Made by a program: the position numbers and the translations under genes | Notes under the pieces: generated by a model | Databases searched by the model: none | What the model was told of the DNA's origin: nothing | Seen by the model: the letters and a program-made list of their open reading frames with translations, nothing else | Shown here: piece after piece, positions 24,555 to 36,927 of the stretch | How the letters are laid out: every line of letters begins with the position of its first letter | Numbering within the stretch: position 1 is the first letter of the stretch | Origin: Gammaproteobacteria bacterium | GTDB taxonomy: Bacteria > Pseudomonadota > Gammaproteobacteria > Pseudomonadales > Halieaceae | Assembly (NCBI GenBank): GCA_030428835.1 | Contig: JAUIEP010000016.1 | Location: 1 to 49,787, forward strand | Length of the DNA: 49,787 nucleotides | Reading direction: 5' to 3'

Positions 24555-25040
24555 ATGAGCCAGCCCGATATACCCGACTTCGCGCAGTTGCTGGCGCCGT
24601 TCATCGGCGCGGTACCGCAGGAGGCAGTGCCCAACTTCCTCGCCCTGCTGGAGCGGGGCGCGGCACAGCGCTACCGTGAGTGGGCCGCGCAGTTGCCCGA
24701 CTACCGCGAGGGCCTCGGCCGCTGCGCCGCGAGCGAGGACCGGATCGCGGATATCGTGGAGGGCCTGTTCCCCATCGACGACGAGCGCGCCGCGCTCATT
24801 CGCGAACCGCTGCCGGCCGCGCGCGACGCCTACTATGAAGTCTTCGAGCACCTGCCACTGGCCGACCAGCTCCACATCCAGGCCGAGGCGGAGCTGCAGG
24901 GCGCCGCCGCCTGGCGCGGCATGCTGGCCGGCGAGTTGCCGGCGGCGGTGCGGGAGGGTCTGGAGCGTTGTGCCGGGCTGGAGGAGGCGAGTTCCGCTTA
25001 CCTGTATTCGATCCTTGACGCGGTGCGCGCGGCGGGTTGA
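24555..25040 (+). CDS. Conserved-looking protein of unknown function
   Basis: A 161-residue soluble, acidic, mostly helical protein. AGGAGAG lies a few bases before the ATG, a strong translation signal. There is no signal peptide, transmembrane segment or recognised motif. Two cysteines (GRCAAS and ERCAGL) lie far apart. Codon use matches the neighbours. It faces a small minus-strand gene 34 bases downstream. Function unknown. Confidence 0.72.
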   Translation: MSQPDIPDFAQLLAPFIGAVPQEAVPNFLALLERGAAQRYREWAAQLPDYREGLGRCAASEDRIADIVEGLFPIDDERAALIREPLPAARDAYYEVFEHLPLADQLHIQAEAELQGAAAWRGMLAGELPAAVREGLERCAGLEEASSAYLYSILDAVRAAG

Positions 25041-25074
25041 GCCGGACCGCAGAAGTGGCTGCGCGGGTTCTGGA

Positions 25075-25272
25075 TCAGTGCAGGATCCGGTCGGATTGCA
25101 GGTCCGCTTTCGGTTCCTTGGTGGTATCAGAAGTGGCAGCGGCCTCGCGCCGTTCCACGTAGGTGCGCAGGCGACCGACAACGGACGTCATAACGTCAAT
25201 GGTCTGGCTGATCTGGTCCAGCGCCATGAGGATCGTCTCGTTCTCTGAGGGGTTCTTGTCGCCGTCTGCCAT
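25075..25272 (-). CDS. Small coiled-coil-like protein, function unknown
   Basis: A 65-residue hydrophilic protein with one amphipathic helix (ETILMALDQISQTIDVMTSVVGRLRTYVERRE) that has heptad-like hydrophobic spacing, between charged ends. GAGGA lies upstream of the ATG. It follows nrdB on the same strand after about 100 bases and a hairpin. The helix suggests oligomerisation; nothing shows a role in nucleotide reduction. Confidence 0.6.
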   Translation of the reverse strand: MADGDKNPSENETILMALDQISQTIDVMTSVVGRLRTYVERREAAATSDTTKEPKADLQSDRILH

Positions 25273-25313
25273 GTGCGAGTCCTCGGTTGGTACCGCTTCT
25301 CGTTGTTACTGCA

Positions 25314-25340
25314 CCCGGCCACCTGCGGTTGGTGGCCGGG
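25314..25340 (-). terminator. Hairpin after nrdB, weak terminator
   Basis: A perfect 10-base stem CCCGGCCACC/GGTGGCCGGG with a 7-base loop lies 35 bases past the nrdB stop. No T-run follows on the minus strand, so it may be a processing or stability hairpin that lets some transcript continue into the small gene at 25272. Confidence 0.5.
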
Positions 25341-25374
25341 TTGTAGCGGAGGTTCCCGGGGCGGTGCCGCGGGC

Positions 25375-26688
25375 CTAGTCGTTCCAGCTCAGCGCGCCGC
25401 CGGTCTGGTACTCGATCACGCGCGTTTCGAAGAAATTCTTCTCCTTGCGCAGGTCCATGATCTCACTCATCCACGGGAACGGGTTCTGTGCGCCCGGGAA
25501 CTGCTCCGGCAGGCCAAGTTGTGACAGGCGCCGGTTGCAGATGAAGTGCAGGTACTCCTCCATCATGGCGGCATTCATGCCGAGCACGCCGCGCGGCATG
25601 GTGTCGCGCGCGTATTCGATCTCGAGCTGTGTGCCTTCAAGGATCATCTGTACCGCTTCCTGCTGGAACGTCTCGGTCCACAGGTGCGGGTTCTCCAGCT
25701 TGATCTGGTTGATGACGTCGATGCCGAAGTTCAGGTGCATGGACTCGTCGCGCAAGATGTACTGGAACTGTTCCGCGACGCCGGTCATCTTGTTGCGGCG
25801 GCCCATGGACAGGATCTGGGTGAAGCCGCAGTAGAAGAAGATGCCCTCGGTAACGGCGTAGAAACCGATGAGGTTGCGCAGGAGTTCCTGGTCGGCCTCC
25901 TTCGTCCCCGTGCGGAAGGTCGGGTCCGACAGGGAGTGGGTGTGGCTCAGGCTCCACGCGGCCTTCTTCGCGACCGAGGGTATCTCCCGGTACATGTTGA
26001 AAACCTCGCCCTCATCCATGCCCAGTGACTCGATGCAGTACTGGTAGGCGTGGGTGTGGATTGCCTCCTCGAAGGCCTGGCGCAGCAGGTACTGACGGCA
26101 CTCGGGGTTGGTGATGAGGCGGTAGATGGCGAGCACAAGGTTGTTCGCCACCAGCGAGTCGGCGGTGGAGAAATAACCGAGGTTGCGCATCACGATGCGG
26201 CGTTCGTCGTCGGTGAGCCCCTCCGGGTTCTTCCACAGGGCGACGTCGGCGGTCATGTTGATTTCCTGCGGCATCCAGTGATTGGCGCAGCCGTCGATGT
26301 ATTTCTGCCACGCCCAGTCGTACTTGAAGGGCACGAGCTGGTTGAGGTCGGCGCGGCAGTTGATCATGGCCTTCTCGTCCACGGAGACGCGGTCGGCGCC
26401 CATCTCGAGCTCTTCCAGTCCCGGTGCGACGTCCATGTGTTCCAGCGCCTCGGCGGCCCTGGCGACATTGTCCGAGGCGGCGGCCGCCGCCTCGGGGTCA
26501 ATCGTCGGCTCCGGTTCCACCGCGACCGGTGCCGCCCTGGTGTGTTCGCCGCCGTTGCCGGTCCTGGCGGATTTGGTAGGCGCCGCCGGTGCAGGCGCCG
26601 GCTCAGGTTCTACGACCTGTTGCGCGGCGGCTGCGGCGGCGGGCGCGCGTGCCCCTTCTTCAACGTTGTAGTCATCCCAACTTAACAT
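25375..26688 (-). CDS. nrdB: Class Ia ribonucleotide reductase, beta subunit
   Basis: A 437-residue radical-generating subunit that, with NrdA, makes deoxyribonucleotides aerobically. Diiron and radical residues are visible in [12 protein letters not shown] (Glu, His and the radical Tyr in the E-x2-H-x3-Y spacing of E. coli Glu115/His118/Tyr122) and in the second-half [17 protein letters not shown]. The first 100 residues are an Ala/Pro/Glu-rich extension with no catalytic role, similar to but longer than in Pseudomonas. I chose the ATG at 26688 (MLSWDDY) because GGAAGGAAG precedes it; the in-frame start at 26712 lacks such a site. It follows nrdA after 60 bases, probably as an operon. Confidence 0.96.
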   Translation of the reverse strand: MLSWDDYNVEEGARAPAAAAAAQQVVEPEPAPAPAAPTKSARTGNGGEHTRAAPVAVEPEPTIDPEAAAAASDNVARAAEALEHMDVAPGLEELEMGADRVSVDEKAMINCRADLNQLVPFKYDWAWQKYIDGCANHWMPQEINMTADVALWKNPEGLTDDERRIVMRNLGYFSTADSLVANNLVLAIYRLITNPECRQYLLRQAFEEAIHTHAYQYCIESLGMDEGEVFNMYREIPSVAKKAAWSLSHTHSLSDPTFRTGTKEADQELLRNLIGFYAVTEGIFFYCGFTQILSMGRRNKMTGVAEQFQYILRDESMHLNFGIDVINQIKLENPHLWTETFQQEAVQMILEGTQLEIEYARDTMPRGVLGMNAAMMEEYLHFICNRRLSQLGLPEQFPGAQNPFPWMSEIMDLRKEKNFFETRVIEYQTGGALSWND

Positions 26689-26748
26689 CGCTACTTCCTT
26701 CCCCTGGCTCAATTCAATGATCTTCAGTGTTTATAATTTTGCGGCCTG

Positions 26749-29643
<2,895 letters not shown>

Positions 29644-29856
29644 GTCGTCTCCGAAAAATGCCGGCCTTACAGCCTTATTGTTCTGTGGTTACCACTTGAG
29701 CGGAGCCCGGGAAGCCTTCACCCCTGCGAAGAGCCGTCCCGGTACGGAATAGCGCCTCTGACCTTCGGACTGGCGCGGTTTTTGGGGTTGTCCTGGCGAC
29801 TGCGTTGGCCAAGCCGTTGTTTTGATCGTTTTTTGGCCGCCGCTACCCGTTACAAA

Positions 29857-29904
29857 GCCCAACATGTAGGGGTATTTGCTCCACTCAGATACAAGATAAT
29901 GCGG
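29857..29904 (-). promoter_or_regulatory. Pair of NrdR-like boxes upstream of nrdA
   Basis: On the minus strand, CATTATCTTG (29901-29892) and CTACATGTTG (29869-29860) each match 8 of 10 core positions of the NrdR box (CWATATATWG). Their centres are 32 bases apart, the three-turn spacing typical of NrdR pairs. NrdR represses nrd operons when dATP is high. Confidence 0.5.
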
Positions 29905-29943
29905 CCCCGACCGCAATGCAAGGGCATTAGGCTGGGTTTATTT

Positions 29944-29952
29944 TGTGGATAA
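29944..29952 (-). promoter_or_regulatory. DnaA box upstream of nrdA
   Basis: TTATCCACA on the minus strand is a perfect consensus DnaA box. In E. coli, DnaA boxes upstream of nrdAB tie its expression to replication. A single nine-base match can occur by chance, but its location supports it. Confidence 0.5.
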
Positions 29953-30193
29953 GTTGTGAACACGGGTGTGGGTCTGCGCCCACTAACCCCGCGGACCGCT
30001 AATTCCCTGCAAACGCTTATACGGCGGGGGCTGCAGGCGAGTCGGCGAAGGGGATAATGATTAATTTTTTATATAACAAGAAAGTTTTATGCCCGCTGGT
30101 TATTAATCGCAGCGGAAGGGCATGCACGGTGGGTTATCGGTTGCCCCCGGGATGCATTGCCACCCCGCGGGCGGGGGCCCGTACAGGGCGATT

Positions 30194-31123
30194 TCAGCCC
30201 GCGGCGGACTGCAGCAGCATCTCGATCAGGGCCTTCTGCGCGTGCAGGCGGTTCTCCGCCTCCTCCCAGATGACGGATTCCGGGGAGTCCATCAGTTCGG
30301 CGCTGATTTCCTCGTCCCGATGCGCCGGCAGACAGTGCATGTACAGCGCGCCGGGGGCGGCGCGGGACATGAGTTCACCGTTGACCTGGTAGCCAGCGAA
30401 AGCCTTCTCGCGCGCCTTCTGCTCGTCCTCCTGGCCCATGGAGGCCCACACGTCGGTGGCCACCAGGTCGGCGCCGGCCACAGCCGCGGCCGGGTCGCGC
30501 ACGATGCGCACGCGGTCAGCATTGGCGTTGAGGAGTTGCGCCATCGGCTCGAACCCCTCCGGGCAGGCGATGCGCAACTCGAAGTCGAACTGGCGCGCCG
30601 CGTTGATGTAGGAGTGGCACATGTTGTTGCCGTCGCCCACCCAGGCCACCGACTTGCCCGCGATGCTGCCGCGGTGCTCGACGAAGGTCTGGATATCCGC
30701 CAGCAGCTGGCAGGGGTGGTAGTCGTCGGTCAGCGCGTTGATGACCGGCACGCTGGAGTGGGCCGCGAACTCCTCGATAATGGCGTGGGCGAAGGTGCGT
30801 ATCATGACGATATCGACCATGGAGGAAATCACCCTGCCGGAGTCGGACACGGGCTCACCACGGCCCAGCTGGCTGTCCCTTGGCGAGAGGAACACGGCGT
30901 GCCCCCCCAGCTGCGCCATGCCCGCTTCAAACGACACCCGCGTGCGCGTGGAGGACTTCTCGAACACCATGGCCATGACCTTCGCCGGGAACCTGCGCTG
31001 GTCTACACCTGCCAGGTGTTCGCGCTTCATCTCGATTGCGCGGTCGATCAGCGCGGCGAGCTCCGCGGGAGTGAAATCCAATAGCGTCAGGAAATGCCGG
31101 GTCTGCGGCTTGGGCTGCGACAT
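30194..31123 (-). CDS. argF: Ornithine carbamoyltransferase
   Basis: A 309-residue cytosolic enzyme that joins carbamoyl phosphate and ornithine to give citrulline in arginine synthesis. Carbamoyl-phosphate sites STRTR (58-62) and HPCQ (136-139) are intact, as is the ornithine-side HCLPAHR (263-269). It lies 25 bases after argD on the same strand, and the two should form an arg operon. The biosynthetic and not the catabolic form is inferred from this partner. Confidence 0.97.
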   Translation of the reverse strand: MSQPKPQTRHFLTLLDFTPAELAALIDRAIEMKREHLAGVDQRRFPAKVMAMVFEKSSTRTRVSFEAGMAQLGGHAVFLSPRDSQLGRGEPVSDSGRVISSMVDIVMIRTFAHAIIEEFAAHSSVPVINALTDDYHPCQLLADIQTFVEHRGSIAGKSVAWVGDGNNMCHSYINAARQFDFELRIACPEGFEPMAQLLNANADRVRIVRDPAAAVAGADLVATDVWASMGQEDEQKAREKAFAGYQVNGELMSRAAPGALYMHCLPAHRDEEISAELMDSPESVIWEEAENRLHAQKALIEMLLQSAAG

Positions 31124-31148
31124 AGCGGTGTTCCGGGAGCGCGGGGGC

Positions 31149-32315
<1,167 letters not shown>

Positions 32316-32338
32316 GATTTGCGCACCTCAATAAACGC

Positions 32339-32361
32339 AAAAAGGCAGCGGGTGCTGCCTC
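32339..32361 (-). promoter_or_regulatory. Terminator-like hairpin in the argD leader
   Basis: On the minus strand GGCAGC/GCTGCC closes a four-base loop and is followed by TTTTT. It lies between the predicted argD promoter and its ATG (32315), only about 5 bases after the expected transcription start. It may be an attenuator or a 5' stabilising hairpin. No other minus-strand gene lies upstream that it could terminate. Confidence 0.5.
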
Positions 32362-32371
32362 GAAGCGGGGT

Positions 32372-32399
32372 ACTATAGCACACGGGAAGTGCATCGCAA
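32372..32399 (-). promoter_or_regulatory. Sigma70 promoter of argD
   Basis: On the minus strand TTGCGA (32399-32394) and TATAGT (32377-32372) are separated by 16 bases, and TGTGC precedes the -10 element. It would give a leader of about 50 bases. Confidence 0.6.
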
Positions 32400-32498
32400 C
32401 GCCGCCCTGGGGTAGAATGTCCGGTCCAGAACAAGCCGGTTCTGACCCGTGGGGTCCGGCGGCAATACAACGAAGTTTCAGGTGAGAAGGACAGCGGT

Positions 32499-32828
32499 AT
32501 GGACATTATCGACACGATCAAGGAGCAAATCGAGAACAACCCGATCCTCCTGTACATGAAGGGTTCCCCCAACCAGCCCCAGTGCGGCTTCTCCGCGCGC
32601 ACGGTGGAGGCCCTGATGCAGTGCGGCGAGCGTTTCGCCTATGTGGACATCCTGTCCAACCCCGACATCCGCGAGCACCTGCCCCGTTACGCCAACTGGC
32701 CGACCTTCCCCCAGCTCTGGGTGGACGGCGAACTCATCGGCGGCTGCGACATCGTCACCGAGATGTTCGAGAAAGGCGAACTGCAGAGCCTCATCAAGGA
32801 GACCGCCGCGGCACAGCCGGCGGAGTAA
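32499..32828 (+). CDS. grxD: Monothiol glutaredoxin (Grx4 type)
   Basis: A 109-residue cytosolic protein that binds a glutathione-linked 2Fe-2S cluster and passes it on in iron-sulfur assembly. The signature CGFS (Cys29) follows KGSPNQPQ. The glutathione-binding residues TFPQLWVDGELIGGCDIV are present. It diverges from argD. A TAGAAT -10-like element lies at 32413-32418, without a convincing -35. A gene-free stretch follows. Confidence 0.96.
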   Translation: MDIIDTIKEQIENNPILLYMKGSPNQPQCGFSARTVEALMQCGERFAYVDILSNPDIREHLPRYANWPTFPQLWVDGELIGGCDIVTEMFEKGELQSLIKETAAAQPAE

Positions 32829-32924
32829 ACCACGCGTTTTCGGCGGGGCACGCCGAACGGTAGTCTCGCGCCCCGGCTTCCGTTTGCCGCCTCCCACCGA
32901 CAGTCATCCCGGCGCTCCCGCCTC

Positions 32925-32953
32925 CCGTCGTCCCCGCGCAAGCGGGGACCCAG
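32925..32953. repeat. REP-like GC hairpin repeat
   Basis: GTCGTCCCCGCGCAAGCGGG followed by GACCCAGTG is a dispersed repeat type common in proteobacterial intergenic DNA. The stem TCCCCGC/GCGGGGA has a GCAA loop. Only this clear copy is seen in the window; a weaker relative is at 241-263. Confidence 0.7.
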
Positions 32954-32999
32954 TGTCTTTGCAGTAGAGTCCCACGTTATTGCCAACCCGGCCCGGGCA

Positions 33000-33095
33000 C
33001 CCGATACCGCCTCGTCGGGACCGCAAAAGCGCCATCCATGGCAGCTCGACTGAGGCCATCCATGGCCTCAGACGCCCCGACGAGGCGGTATCGGG
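33000..33095 (+). repeat. Structured repeat element A
   Basis: Outer arms 33000-33019 and 33076-33095 are perfect 20-base reverse complements. The 54-base core (33021-33074) contains two small hairpins built on GCCATCCATGGC. The same core, 52 of 54 bases identical, recurs inverted in element B, although the outer arms differ entirely. It lies 171 bases downstream of grxD, in grxD's direction. Confidence 0.88.
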
Positions 33096-33220
33096 TCCCC
33101 GGTCCTCTTCTCGGAGAATTCACTCGCGACTGTGCGCCCAGTCAGCCTAGAGTTCACGTTGCTGCGTGGAGAATTACCGGGTACAGGCGGTTGTTAAGAA
33201 ACTCTAGAACTGGAGGAGCA

Positions 33221-33330
33221 TTGGGGGCCAGACATCGCCCGGCTGGAACGTCTGAGGCCATGGATGGCCGAAGTCGAGCTGCCATGGATGGCGCTTTTGC
33301 GGTTCCAGACGGGCGATGTCTGGCGCCCAA
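33221..33330 (-). repeat. Structured repeat element B (inverted copy)
   Basis: Outer arms 33221-33248 and 33303-33330 are reverse complements over 28 bases with two mismatches (core CCAGACATCGCCCG). The inner core 33249-33302 is the reverse complement of the core of element A. It starts about 50 bases past the stop of the minus-strand gene at 33383, so each element sits 3' of a gene in that gene's direction. Confidence 0.88.
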
Positions 33331-33382
33331 GGCGGCCACGTCAGAGCGTTGTGTTGCCCCAAGTGAATAACATACTGAAAGA

Positions 33383-34042
33383 TTACAACTCGGCGTCGAG
33401 CCCCAACAACGACCGCAACCGGTACTCCACCAACGGCAACCGGTCGTTACCAAAGTACATGTCAGTGCCGTTGATGAACATGGTGGGGGAGCCGTAGGCG
33501 CCGCGCTGGATGGCCTCGTCGGTGTTGGCGCGCAGCAGGTCCTTGTACTGTTGGTTGTTGATGGCGCGGAAGAAGCCCTCGAGGTCGACGCCGGCCGTGT
33601 TGCAGATCTGCGCCAGCACATCGTCGTTGGAGATATCCGGATTGTCCGCCGACCAGTAGGTCTCGAACACCGCGCGCGAGTAGGGCACGATCAGCCCCTG
33701 TTCCTCGGCGAAGAAGGCGCCGCGCATGGCCTTCACGCTGCTCACCGGGTGGCTGGCCGGTACGTTGATGGTGACGCCGCAGAATTCCGCCCAGTCCTGG
33801 ATGTCCTTGGCGTAGTAGCGGGAGCGCGGCGCCTCGGGGTCGGCGAAGGCGGCGGCCCTGGCGGTGTAGACCTCCGGGTTGACCTCGTTAAAGATGCCGC
33901 CGACCAGCACCGGGCGCCAGCGGACAGGGACCTTCAGCTCCGCCATGAGGGGCTGGATGCGGACGAACGCGAAGTACGTCCACGGGCTGGAGCAGTCGTA
34001 AAAAAACTCGAATTCGGGGGTTTTGGGCGTGCTGGGGCTCAT
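33383..34042 (-). CDS. DsbA-family protein, 2-hydroxychromene-2-carboxylate isomerase-like
   Basis: A 219-residue cytosolic thioredoxin-fold protein of the HCCA isomerase/kappa-GST group, which uses glutathione. The family start [17 protein letters not shown] is clear: the active Ser sits in the SPW context in place of a CxxC pair. The C-terminal [22 protein letters not shown] is the other hallmark. Known relatives act in naphthalene breakdown, but no aromatic-degradation genes are nearby, so the substrate is open. It diverges from proA across about 110 bases. Confidence 0.85.
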   Translation of the reverse strand: MSPSTPKTPEFEFFYDCSSPWTYFAFVRIQPLMAELKVPVRWRPVLVGGIFNEVNPEVYTARAAAFADPEAPRSRYYAKDIQDWAEFCGVTINVPASHPVSSVKAMRGAFFAEEQGLIVPYSRAVFETYWSADNPDISNDDVLAQICNTAGVDLEGFFRAINNQQYKDLLRANTDEAIQRGAYGSPTMFINGTDMYFGNDRLPLVEYRLRSLLGLDAEL

Positions 34043-34099
34043 GGCGCAGGTCGTGAATTTTGGCGCTGGGAGCTTACCACAGGGCGCGGGGGCTTCGGG

Positions 34100-34105
34100 T
34101 ATAAT
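34100..34105 (+). promoter_or_regulatory. -10 element before proA
   Basis: A perfect TATAAT lies 49 bases before the proA ATG. The nearest -35-like hexamer (TTACCA, 34074-34079) is 20 bases away, so this promoter may depend on an activator or be weak. It would drive the whole proA-to-lipB block. Confidence 0.5.
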
Positions 34106-34153
34106 CGCACAGCGACACGCCAGATTGGCGTGCAGACCAAAGGTAACAGGACG

Positions 34154-35443
34154 ATGGAAGCCCAGAAGCTGGCTGGACTCGACGGCGTGGATGTCGACCA
34201 GTACATGAACGAGCTAGGCGCGGCAGCGCGCGCTGCCGCGCGCATCGTCGCGGCCTCCTCCACGGCAGTGCGCAACAACGCGCTGTTGACGGTGCGCGAC
34301 GCGCTCGACGGTGCCCGCGGCCAACTCATCGACGCCAATCGACAGGACCTGGAAAGGGGCCGCGCGAACAACCTCGACGCGCCGCTGCTCGACCGGCTGG
34401 AGCTGACCCCCGCCCGTATCGACACCATGCTGCAGGGCCTTGCGCAGGTCGCCGCCCTGCCCGACCCGGTCGGCAGCATCTCCGAGATGAACAGCATGCC
34501 GAGCGGCATCCAGGTCGGGCGCATGCGCGTGCCGCTGGGCGTGATCGGCATTATCTACGAGTCGCGGCCCAACGTGACGGTCGAGGCGGCCAGCCTGGGC
34601 CTGAAAGCCGGCAACGCGACCATCCTGCGCGGCGGCTCCGAGTCGCTCGCCTCCAACCAGGCGATCGCCGCGTGCATCAGGCGCGGCCTGCTCGACGCGG
34701 GGCTCCCGGAAGCGGCCGTACAGGTGGTGGCCACGGCGGAACGCGCCGCGGTGGGCCGCCTGATCGCCATGCCGGAGTACGTGGATGTGATCGTGCCGCG
34801 CGGCGGCAAGAGCCTCATCGAGCGCATCAGCAGCGAGGCCCGCGTGCCCGTGATCAAGCACCTGGACGGCGTGTGTCATGTCTACATCGACGACGCCGCG
34901 GACACGGACATGGCCATCGCGGTGGCGGTGAACGCGAAGACCCAGCGCTACGGCACCTGCAATACCATGGAGACGCTGCTGGTGGCGGCGTCTCGCGCGG
35001 CCGAGCTGTTGCCGCTTCTGGCCGACGACTTTCGCGACGCCGGGGTCGAGTTGCGTGGCTGCGCGCGCACCTGCGCCGTGCTCGACGACGCGGTGCCGGC
35101 CACCGAGGACGACTGGTACGAGGAGTACCTCGGGCCGATTCTCGCCGTGCGCGTGGTCGACGGGCTGGACGAGGCGATCGAGCACATCAACACCTACGGC
35201 TCGCAGCACACCGACAGCATCATTACCCGCGATCACGTGCGCGCCATGCGCTTCCTGCGCGAGGTGGACTCGAGCTCGGTCATGATCAATACCTCGACGC
35301 GGTTTGCCGACGGCTTCGAGTACGGCCTCGGCGCCGAGATCGGCATCTCCACCGACAAGCTGCACGCGCGCGGCCCGGTCGGTCTCGAGGGGCTCACGTC
35401 ACAGAAGTACGTGGTGTTCGGCGAGGGGCAGCTCCGCAGTTGA
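34154..35443 (+). CDS. proA: Gamma-glutamyl phosphate reductase
   Basis: A 429-residue NADPH enzyme of proline synthesis that reduces gamma-glutamyl phosphate to glutamate semialdehyde. The aldehyde dehydrogenase-like catalytic cysteine is Cys269 in [11 protein letters not shown], and the nucleotide-binding region [20 protein letters not shown] is intact. The ATG at 34154 has ACAGGA upstream. nadD begins inside its stop codon (TTGA), so the two are coupled. proB is not nearby. The proA-nadD order matches Pseudomonas. Confidence 0.97.
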   Translation: MEAQKLAGLDGVDVDQYMNELGAAARAAARIVAASSTAVRNNALLTVRDALDGARGQLIDANRQDLERGRANNLDAPLLDRLELTPARIDTMLQGLAQVAALPDPVGSISEMNSMPSGIQVGRMRVPLGVIGIIYESRPNVTVEAASLGLKAGNATILRGGSESLASNQAIAACIRRGLLDAGLPEAAVQVVATAERAAVGRLIAMPEYVDVIVPRGGKSLIERISSEARVPVIKHLDGVCHVYIDDAADTDMAIAVAVNAKTQRYGTCNTMETLLVAASRAAELLPLLADDFRDAGVELRGCARTCAVLDDAVPATEDDWYEEYLGPILAVRVVDGLDEAIEHINTYGSQHTDSIITRDHVRAMRFLREVDSSSVMINTSTRFADGFEYGLGAEIGISTDKLHARGPVGLEGLTSQKYVVFGEGQLRS

Positions 35444-36084
35444 GCCGCCCCGGCCCCCTGGGTGTCTTCGGCGGCACCTTCAACCCCGTGCACTACGGTC
35501 ATCTGCGCTCGGCGCTGGAGCTCGTCGAGCGCCTCGACCTCGAAGAACTGCGCCTGATGCCGAGCGCGCTGCCGCCGCACCGCGAGGCACCCGAGTGCAG
35601 CGCGCAGGACCGGGCGGCGATGGTCGCCCTGGCGGTGGCCGAGGAACCGCGCCTGTCCTGCGACGACCGGGAGCTCCGGCGCGAGGGCCCGTCCTACACC
35701 TTCGACAGCCTCGCACAGCTGCGAGCGGAGATCGGCGCGCAGCGTGCGCTGTGCATGGTACTGGGTTGCGACGCCGTGCTCGATATCGAGTCCTGGTATC
35801 GCTGGAGCGAACTCCTGGACCTCGCCCACATCGTGGTGCTCGCCCGCCCGGGATGGGCACTGCCGGACCAGGGGGTGGTGGCCGACTGGCTGCACGACAA
35901 CGCCCTCGCGGATGAGGCGGCGCTGCACGCGCAACCCCGCGGCGGGATCCTGGTGCAGGAGCTGCGGCCGCTCGACATCTCGTCCACGGAAATCCGCGAG
36001 TTGCTCGCCGCCGGGCGGAGCATTCGTTATCTTATGCCGCAGTCGGTGCTCGATTACATCGACGCGCGGCAACTCTATCGCTGA
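35440..36084 (+). CDS. nadD: Nicotinate-nucleotide adenylyltransferase
   Basis: A 214-residue enzyme that makes nicotinate adenine dinucleotide from nicotinate mononucleotide and ATP in NAD synthesis. The N-terminal [18 protein letters not shown] (8-25) is the nucleotidyl-transferase HxGH region, and the C-terminal ISSTEIR (180-186) is the second ATP motif. The start is TTG at 35440, overlapping the proA stop by 4 bases; no later start keeps the GGTFNP motif. Confidence 0.96.
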   Translation: MSRPGPLGVFGGTFNPVHYGHLRSALELVERLDLEELRLMPSALPPHREAPECSAQDRAAMVALAVAEEPRLSCDDRELRREGPSYTFDSLAQLRAEIGAQRALCMVLGCDAVLDIESWYRWSELLDLAHIVVLARPGWALPDQGVVADWLHDNALADEAALHAQPRGGILVQELRPLDISSTEIRELLAAGRSIRYLMPQSVLDYIDARQLYR

Positions 36085-36103
36085 AGGAGAGCGAATCGCC
36101 TCT

Positions 36104-36439
36104 ATGGAACCCGAACAACTGACGCACCTGGTCGAGGAAGCCCTCGATGACCTGAAAGCCGTCAACCCGGTCACGCTCGATGTGAGCGCGCTGACCGACG
36201 TCATGGACTACCTCGTCATCGCCAGCGGCACCTCCAACCGGCACGTGAAGTCCCTGGCGGACAATGTCACGGTGGAGGCGAAAAAAGAGGGCGTGCGGCC
36301 CCTGGGCGTGGAGGGCGAGGACGCCGGCGAGTGGGTGCTGGTGGATTTCGGCGATGTCGTCGTCCACGTGATGCTGCCCGCCACCCGCGACTTCTACGAC
36401 CTGGAGCGCCTCTGGTCGCAGCCCGCAGCCGCCACCTGA
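36104..36439 (+). CDS. rsfS: Ribosomal silencing factor RsfS
   Basis: A 111-residue protein that binds uL14 on the large subunit and blocks subunit joining under starvation. The family core [23 protein letters not shown] and the C-terminal [15 protein letters not shown] are clear. AAGGAGA lies 14 bases before the ATG, somewhat far. It overlaps rlmH by one base (TGATG). Confidence 0.96.
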   Translation: MEPEQLTHLVEEALDDLKAVNPVTLDVSALTDVMDYLVIASGTSNRHVKSLADNVTVEAKKEGVRPLGVEGEDAGEWVLVDFGDVVVHVMLPATRDFYDLERLWSQPAAAT

Positions 36440-36909
36440 TGCGGCTCAGTATTCTCGCCGTCGGCGGCAAGATGCCGGCCTGGGTCGAGGCCGGCGTGGA
36501 GGAATACGGCAAGCGCCTGCCGCGGGAACTCTCCCTGACCTGGCGCGACATCCCCCTGGCCAGGCGCGGCAGGGACGCGGACCCGGACAGGCTCCGCGGC
36601 GCCGAGGGGGAACAGCTCCTCAAGGCCATCCCCGCGGGCGACCGCGTCATCGCCCTCGACGTGCAGGGCAGGCGCGTGTCCACGGAGGCGCTCGCCACGC
36701 ACCTGCGCGACTGGCAGATGTCCGGCGACAACTACAGCTTCCTCATCGGCGGGCCGGACGGCCTTTCGCCCGCCTGCCTGGCGCGCGCGGACTGGCGCTG
36801 GTCGCTGTCCGACCTCACGCTGCCGCATCCCCTGGTGCGAATCGTGCTCGCCGAACAGCTTTACCGCGCTTGGACAATTACGGTGAACCACCCGTATCAT
36901 CGTGCCTAG
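36439..36909 (+). CDS. rlmH: 23S rRNA (pseudouridine1915-N3)-methyltransferase
   Basis: A 156-residue SPOUT-fold enzyme that methylates pseudouridine 1915 of 23S rRNA with S-adenosylmethionine. The AdoMet-binding knot is visible as FLIGGPDGL and SLSDLTLPHPLVRIVLAEQLYRAW. It normally works as a homodimer on the 70S ribosome. It starts within the rsfS stop. Confidence 0.97.
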   Translation: MRLSILAVGGKMPAWVEAGVEEYGKRLPRELSLTWRDIPLARRGRDADPDRLRGAEGEQLLKAIPAGDRVIALDVQGRRVSTEALATHLRDWQMSGDNYSFLIGGPDGLSPACLARADWRWSLSDLTLPHPLVRIVLAEQLYRAWTITVNHPYHRA

Positions 36910-36927
36910 TTCACCCGGCGGTAACAC

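Larger units (their letters stand above)
29644..30193. other. Regulatory gap between nrdA and argF
   Basis: About 550 bases without a supportable gene. It contains the two NrdR-like boxes, the DnaA box, and an AT-rich patch (about 30055-30110) flanked by GATTAAT and ATTAATC that stands out in this GC-rich DNA. argF runs into it from the other side, and no clear argF terminator is seen. Confidence 0.6.
32829..33382. other. Gene-free stretch with three structured repeats
   Basis: About 550 bases between the convergent grxD and DsbA-like genes. It holds a REP-like hairpin (32925-32953) and two inverted copies of a longer structured repeat (33000-33095 and 33221-33330). The remaining 125 bases between the copies show no pattern I can name. 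Short open frames here translate repeats and are not credible. Confidence 0.7.

Noticed and set aside
25314-25340. Riboswitch or structured regulatory RNA
   Set aside because: Only one simple hairpin, with no conserved multi-stem architecture.
29689-29916. 75-residue minus-strand frame before nrdA
   Set aside because: It spans one of the NrdR-like boxes and low-complexity sequence, lacks a ribosome-binding site and has no recognisable domain.
33038-33497. Short open frames in the repeat region
   Set aside because: They translate the inverted repeat cores and have no ribosome-binding site.
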